In this document: positions 30,958 to 33,774 of the stretch, in pieces
Position numbering within the stretch: the first letter of the stretch is position 1
How the letters are laid out: each line of letters begins with the position of its first letter
Source: Desulfosporosinus sp.
GTDB lineage: Bacteria; Bacillota; Desulfitobacteriia; Desulfitobacteriales; Desulfitobacteriaceae
DNA: 33,774 nt
Assembly: GCA_003513495.1 (NCBI GenBank)
Contig: DOPM01000052.1
Location: 1 to 33,774, forward strand
Direction of reading: 5' to 3'
Position numbers and translations under genes: made by a program
The notes under the pieces: generated by a model
Told to the model about the DNA's origin: nothing
The model's input: only the letters and a program-made list of their open reading frames with translations
Database searches by the model: none

Positions 30958-32124
30958 TCATCCTCCATAATTTTCAAGCATCTCTTCCAAATCTTTGATC
31001 ACAGCTTCACGCAATTCAAGTGGTTCGAGGACTTCGGCCCCTTGACCGAAGCTTCTCAACCAGACAGCCATTTCTCCCAGCCCATCCACCATATCTTCCA
31101 TAATCATTCCTTCATCATCTTCTCGTAAAACACAGGTTTCCCGGATACTGAGTTCTGCCTTCACTCGGTTAATGGTTGAATAGTAATTATGAAAGCGGAT
31201 GACTACTTTTACAGGTTTTCCGCTTCGGTAAACTCCCCAAGAATACTTATACCACTCCTCTAAATCAAAACTCGGTGGTCTTAAAAAAATTCCGCCCAGT
31301 TCTTTGATTGTAAGAATCTTATCAACGGCGTAAGTTTTAATGTTCCCTCTTTGACCATTATCTTGGGCAGCTAAATACCAGTTATCTAACCCCCAGTGAT
31401 ACATAATACCGAGAGGATTTAGATCCAACTCAGATACTTCCCCCTCATTTTTACGATAAAGTATCAAGATTCTTTTACTGGCCCGAGCACATTGCTCTAA
31501 CCGCTGACAGAAATGACTGCGCCTTAAATCTTCGATGGGCCTGCGGCCATGAACAACAACTGTATCCTGATCATTTTTCGGTATCTTTAAAGAAATGTGC
31601 AGCTTGGCTGTTAACGATTTTGCCTCATCCTTAAGAGGAGACATCTCCTGCTGCACCGCCAATTGTTCAAGCAATAAGCTCTTCTCCGCTGCGTCTAATT
31701 GGATAGGCGGGATCACGAAGTTAGCGTTAAGCCCATAGACCCCTTGATCATTGGCTATAAGCTGTCGTTGCAGCAGTTCTTTTAGATCTCGACCGATAGT
31801 TTTCTCATTTTTATGGTCCTTAAAGCGAGAGTAAATCTCCGTAACCTTTACCCCGTTTGGATAGGCGCTGATAAATCTTAAAATTTCCATTTGCCGAAGA
31901 GTCGCATCTTTAAGATTAAGACCATCCCAACCGGTTTGCTGCAAAAAGAGGCGCTCTTGGTTATCAAATATAAAACTACAACCTCGTCTTTCCATCTCCG
32001 TTAAATTACGATTTAAAGTAATTTGACTAACCCCCAAAAGATCAGCCAAAGTTTTAACGGTATACTCCCACGGTGCAAAGGCCAGGGTCTTAATCAATTG
32101 ATATTGAAGATCAGACTTACCCAT
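30958..32124 (-). CDS. WYL-domain regulator (first of pair)
   Basis: A 388-residue protein. The N-terminal winged HTH reads YTVKTLADLLGVSQITLNRN (about residues 21-40). A second helical region follows (about 85-150), then the WYL domain with LGIMYHWGLDNWYLAAQDN, and a C-terminal WCX-like domain ending VLEPLELREAVIKDLEEML. GAGGTG is 5 nt before the ATG. It resembles its downstream neighbour in domain order but is about 60 residues longer. Paired WYL proteins often work as heterodimers, as PafB/PafC do in actinobacteria. No target genes are evident next to it. Confidence 0.85.
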   Translation of the reverse strand: MGKSDLQYQLIKTLAFAPWEYTVKTLADLLGVSQITLNRNLTEMERRGCSFIFDNQERLFLQQTGWDGLNLKDATLRQMEILRFISAYPNGVKVTEIYSRFKDHKNEKTIGRDLKELLQRQLIANDQGVYGLNANFVIPPIQLDAAEKSLLLEQLAVQQEMSPLKDEAKSLTAKLHISLKIPKNDQDTVVVHGRRPIEDLRRSHFCQRLEQCARASKRILILYRKNEGEVSELDLNPLGIMYHWGLDNWYLAAQDNGQRGNIKTYAVDKILTIKELGGIFLRPPSFDLEEWYKYSWGVYRSGKPVKVVIRFHNYYSTINRVKAELSIRETCVLREDDEGMIMEDMVDGLGEMAVWLRSFGQGAEVLEPLELREAVIKDLEEMLENYGG

Positions 32125-32255
32125 TTTGTCACCTCAATGGTTTGTTTAGTGTAATTGTTCTGCCTCTGGTAGTCTTTTCCTGCATAATAATCTTTAAACT
32201 TACAAACGATAAAAAATATGCAATTCCTCACAATGCAAAATTATTATTTAAAACT

Positions 32256-32284
32256 AAAAGAGGCCAGAACTTGGCCTCTTTTTT
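32256..32284. terminator. bidirectional terminator
   Basis: A perfect 11-bp stem AAAAGAGGCCA (32256-32266) with its partner at 32272-32282, loop GAACT, then TTTT. The region 32125-32432 holds nothing else clear. It can end leftward transcripts of the Spo0E-like gene before the WYL promoter region. Confidence 0.8.
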
Positions 32285-32432
32285 ACGTTACTTCTTGGTT
32301 AGAATCTTGAAACGAGCTTACCTGACACATCATAAAGTGGTTCAGGATCCCCACTAGTATTTCATATATTCGCTTTTCCCCAGATTAACTGATTACTTCC
32401 ATTACAATACCGAGGGCTCTTGCATATCCCAA

Positions 32433-32606
32433 TCACTCATTCTCTTGTATTCTCATCAGTATTTCTTGGTACCTATCTAAGGCAGTATGCAACTCATGGC
32501 ACGCTGCCACAGCTTCTGGATCATCCGAAGATTTATCCTCTTGTACCTTGATCGTGCTTGAGCGCAATGTTTCAATTTGGTCTACTACTTTATCTAATTC
32601 AGACAT
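32433..32606 (-). CDS. Spo0E-like aspartyl-phosphate phosphatase family protein
   Basis: A 57-residue protein: MSELDKVVDQIETLRSS, then a short linker and DDPEAVAACHELHTALDRYQ. This follows the Spo0E family pattern of two helices: I..LR in helix 1 and a SQELD-like motif in helix 2, here CHELHTALD. The variant CHELH differs from the canonical SQxLD, so phosphatase activity on Spo0A~P is not certain. The family dephosphorylates Spo0A to delay sporulation. GGAGG lies 8 nt before the ATG, an excellent site. Its small size hides it from length-limited gene finding. Confidence 0.75.
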   Translation of the reverse strand: MSELDKVVDQIETLRSSTIKVQEDKSSDDPEAVAACHELHTALDRYQEILMRIQENE

Positions 32607-32653
32607 CAGTTATACCTCCCAATTAGTTCCGGTGATTAGTATGCCCCGTCTAT

Positions 32654-32682
32654 ATTTAAATCACGATCGACCGCCTTGACAA
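32654..32682 (-). promoter_or_regulatory. possible promoter of Spo0E-like gene
   Basis: Minus-strand TTGTCA (32677-32682), 17-bp spacer, TTAAAT (32654-32659), about 48 bp before the ATG. The same site on the plus strand reads TTGACA, which may be the -35 of a divergent promoter for the GNAT gene but lacks a good -10. Confidence 0.4.
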
Positions 32683-32805
32683 TTCGTTTTACCTTCCATT
32701 GTTTATCCCATCCTATATATAACTATTCCACCATATTTATGATTATAAATGATAACTTTTGGGGGGATGATAACCATAATTTGAATGAGTCAAGGAGTTG
32801 TTGAA

Positions 32806-33348
32806 ATGTTAGAAGAAATAAAAGATTTACCCCAAAAAGTAGTAGAAAATCTAGATGGTGACCAAGAAAATATAAAAATCTATTTAGTTCAAGACTTTAA
32901 TTTAGCGTTATTAAGAAGAATGGTTAATTTTGAACTAGACATATTCAGCGAGCAAGGAATTGATGAATGGGGATTAGTTCCTCAAATTCGGCATGGTAAT
33001 GTTTTTATTCTTAAGGAAGAAAACAAAAAGAAAATTATAGGTATAGCCATTCTAATGCGTGATTGGGAAGAATTTGATAAGGCGTATCTATTTGACTATG
33101 CGATAGCAGATGAATTCCAGGGACAAGGATTAGGCTATCATTTTCTTCATTCAATTTGTTTGAATATAAAAGAACAAGGATTTAATAAAATGGATTTAAC
33201 AGTTAATACAGAAAACCCGGCGGCAATTCATTTGTATAAAGATAAATTAGGCTTCCAAATTATTAAAATGAGTGAAGATGAATTTGGTAAGGGACATCAT
33301 CGATACGTTATGGAATTGGATTTGTCAACTTTAAAATTGCTTAACTAA
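32806..33348 (+). CDS. GNAT-family N-acetyltransferase
   Basis: A 180-residue acetyl-CoA-dependent transferase. Motif A is seen in YLFDYAIADEFQGQGLGYHF with the QGQGLG pyrophosphate loop, and motif B in VNTENPAAIHLYKDKLGFQI. The acceptor is unknown, and the protein resembles RimI/PhnO-type small-molecule and protein acetylases. ATG at 32806 has AAGGAG 8 nt upstream; the open frame begins 21 bp earlier without a site at the right distance. It stands alone, ahead of a terminator shared with the tRNA cluster. Confidence 0.85.
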   Translation: MLEEIKDLPQKVVENLDGDQENIKIYLVQDFNLALLRRMVNFELDIFSEQGIDEWGLVPQIRHGNVFILKEENKKKIIGIAILMRDWEEFDKAYLFDYAIADEFQGQGLGYHFLHSICLNIKEQGFNKMDLTVNTENPAAIHLYKDKLGFQIIKMSEDEFGKGHHRYVMELDLSTLKLLN

Positions 33349-33373
33349 AATACCCAAGCCCTATATAAACACT

Positions 33374-33397
33374 AAAACCCGCAAAATAGCGGGTTTT
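33374..33397. terminator. bidirectional terminator between GNAT gene and tRNA cluster
   Basis: A 9-bp stem AAAACCCGC (33374-33382) with its partner at 33389-33397 and an AAAATA loop. T-runs on both strands. It lies after the rightward GNAT gene and just after the 3' end of the leftward tRNA-Val. Confidence 0.85.
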
Positions 33398-33408
33398 TGG
33401 ACAAATTA

Positions 33409-33485
33409 TGGTAGGTTTGAGAGGACTCGAACCTCCGACCCCCGCGATGTCAACGCGGTACTCTAACCAACTGAGCTACAAACCC
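33409..33485 (-). tRNA. tRNA-Val (GAC)
   Basis: A 77-nt cloverleaf including encoded CCA. The anticodon stem CCGCG/CGCGG with loop TTGACAT gives anticodon GAC. The acceptor pairs GGGTTTG with CAAACCT. Last tRNA of the leftward cluster. Confidence 0.93.
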
Positions 33486-33488
33486 ATA

Positions 33489-33576
33489 TGGTGCCGATGA
33501 CCGGAATCGAACCGGTACGGATGTTAAGTCCGCGGGATTTTAAGTCCCGTGCGTCTGCCAGTTACGCCACATCGGC
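33489..33576 (-). tRNA. tRNA-Leu (TAA)
   Basis: An 88-nt type II tRNA with a long variable arm and encoded CCA. The anticodon loop CTTAAAA gives TAA; the acceptor GCCGATG pairs with CATCGGC. Confidence 0.93.
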
Positions 33577-33584
33577 TAATAAAT

Positions 33585-33659
<75 letters not shown>

Positions 33660-33668
33660 AGGATTTAA

Positions 33669-33743
33669 TGGAGCGGGTGACGAGATTCGAACTCGCGACT
33701 TTCACCTTGGCAAGGTGACACTCTACCACTGAGTTACACCCGC
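33669..33743 (-). tRNA. tRNA-Gly (GCC)
   Basis: A 75-nt cloverleaf with encoded CCA. The anticodon loop TTGCCAA gives GCC; the acceptor GCGGGTG pairs with CACCCGC. Confidence 0.94.
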
Positions 33744-33753
33744 AAATTATTAT

Positions 33754-33774
33754 TGGTGGGCCATCCGCGACTCG
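33754..33774 (-). tRNA. 3' end of another tRNA cut by the window edge
   Basis: On the minus strand the last 21 bases read as the end of a T-arm, acceptor strand ATGGCCC, discriminator A and CCA. The anticodon lies outside the window, so the amino acid cannot be read. Confidence 0.7.

Noticed and set aside
32142..32357. Rightward 71-codon frame after the WYL operon
   Set aside because: It runs through the terminator hairpin, has no ribosome site and no recognisable protein features.

Overview
The window looks like a chromosomal piece of a spore-forming, anaerobic Gram-positive bacterium of the Clostridia, most likely a Desulfosporosinus/Desulfitobacterium-type Peptococcaceae. This placement is an inference from several signs: strong AGGAGG ribosome sites, a Firmicutes-style rRNA leader, a small Spo0E-like protein, a corrinoid methyltransferase cluster with a RACE-type activator, and a MetF fused to a MetV-like domain. 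No marker gene inside the window proves the genus.

Layout. (1) 1-300: leader and three tandem strong promoters of a leftward rRNA operon whose genes lie beyond the left edge. (2) 368-7124: small regulatory and export genes: a CoA-binding protein, a membrane protein and a MarR regulator with a double operator; a GT1 glycosyltransferase; then a second MarR regulator directly upstream of a 1034-residue RND exporter. (3) 7254-10802: an NSS sodium symporter with a 35-residue MetS-type subunit, and a Na/phosphate cotransporter with a PhoU-like tail. (4) 10813-15282: pstS-pstC-pstA-pstB on the minus strand, followed in the same direction by an L-lactate dehydrogenase. (5) 15689-16153: a CBS-pair protein.

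(6) 16270-25714: a compact one-carbon block. It holds a RACE corrinoid activator, a DUF2284 protein, a UroD-type methyltransferase, a corrinoid protein, a methyl-THF methyltransferase, a PucR-type regulator, an MFS transporter and a MetF-MetV fusion. Together they could import a methylated (perhaps methoxylated) compound, move its methyl group to the corrinoid protein and then to tetrahydrofolate, keep the corrinoid reduced, and oxidise or feed the methyl group through MetF. The block is bracketed by two direct copies (about 130 bp, about 90% identical) of the 3' end of the CBS gene plus its hairpin. This is the arrangement expected if a 9.76-kb segment was inserted at the CBS gene's 3' end, although no integrase is present.

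(7) 26054-28070: a CPBP protease-family membrane protein and an XRE regulator. (8) 28273-29834: a radical SAM protein and a TfoX C-terminal-domain protein with an odd in-frame tail. (9) 29975-32124: two adjacent WYL regulators. (10) 32433-33348: a Spo0E-like small gene and a GNAT acetyltransferase. (11) 33409 to the end: a leftward tRNA cluster (Val-GAC, Leu-TAA, Cys-GCA, Gly-GCC and one cut by the edge).
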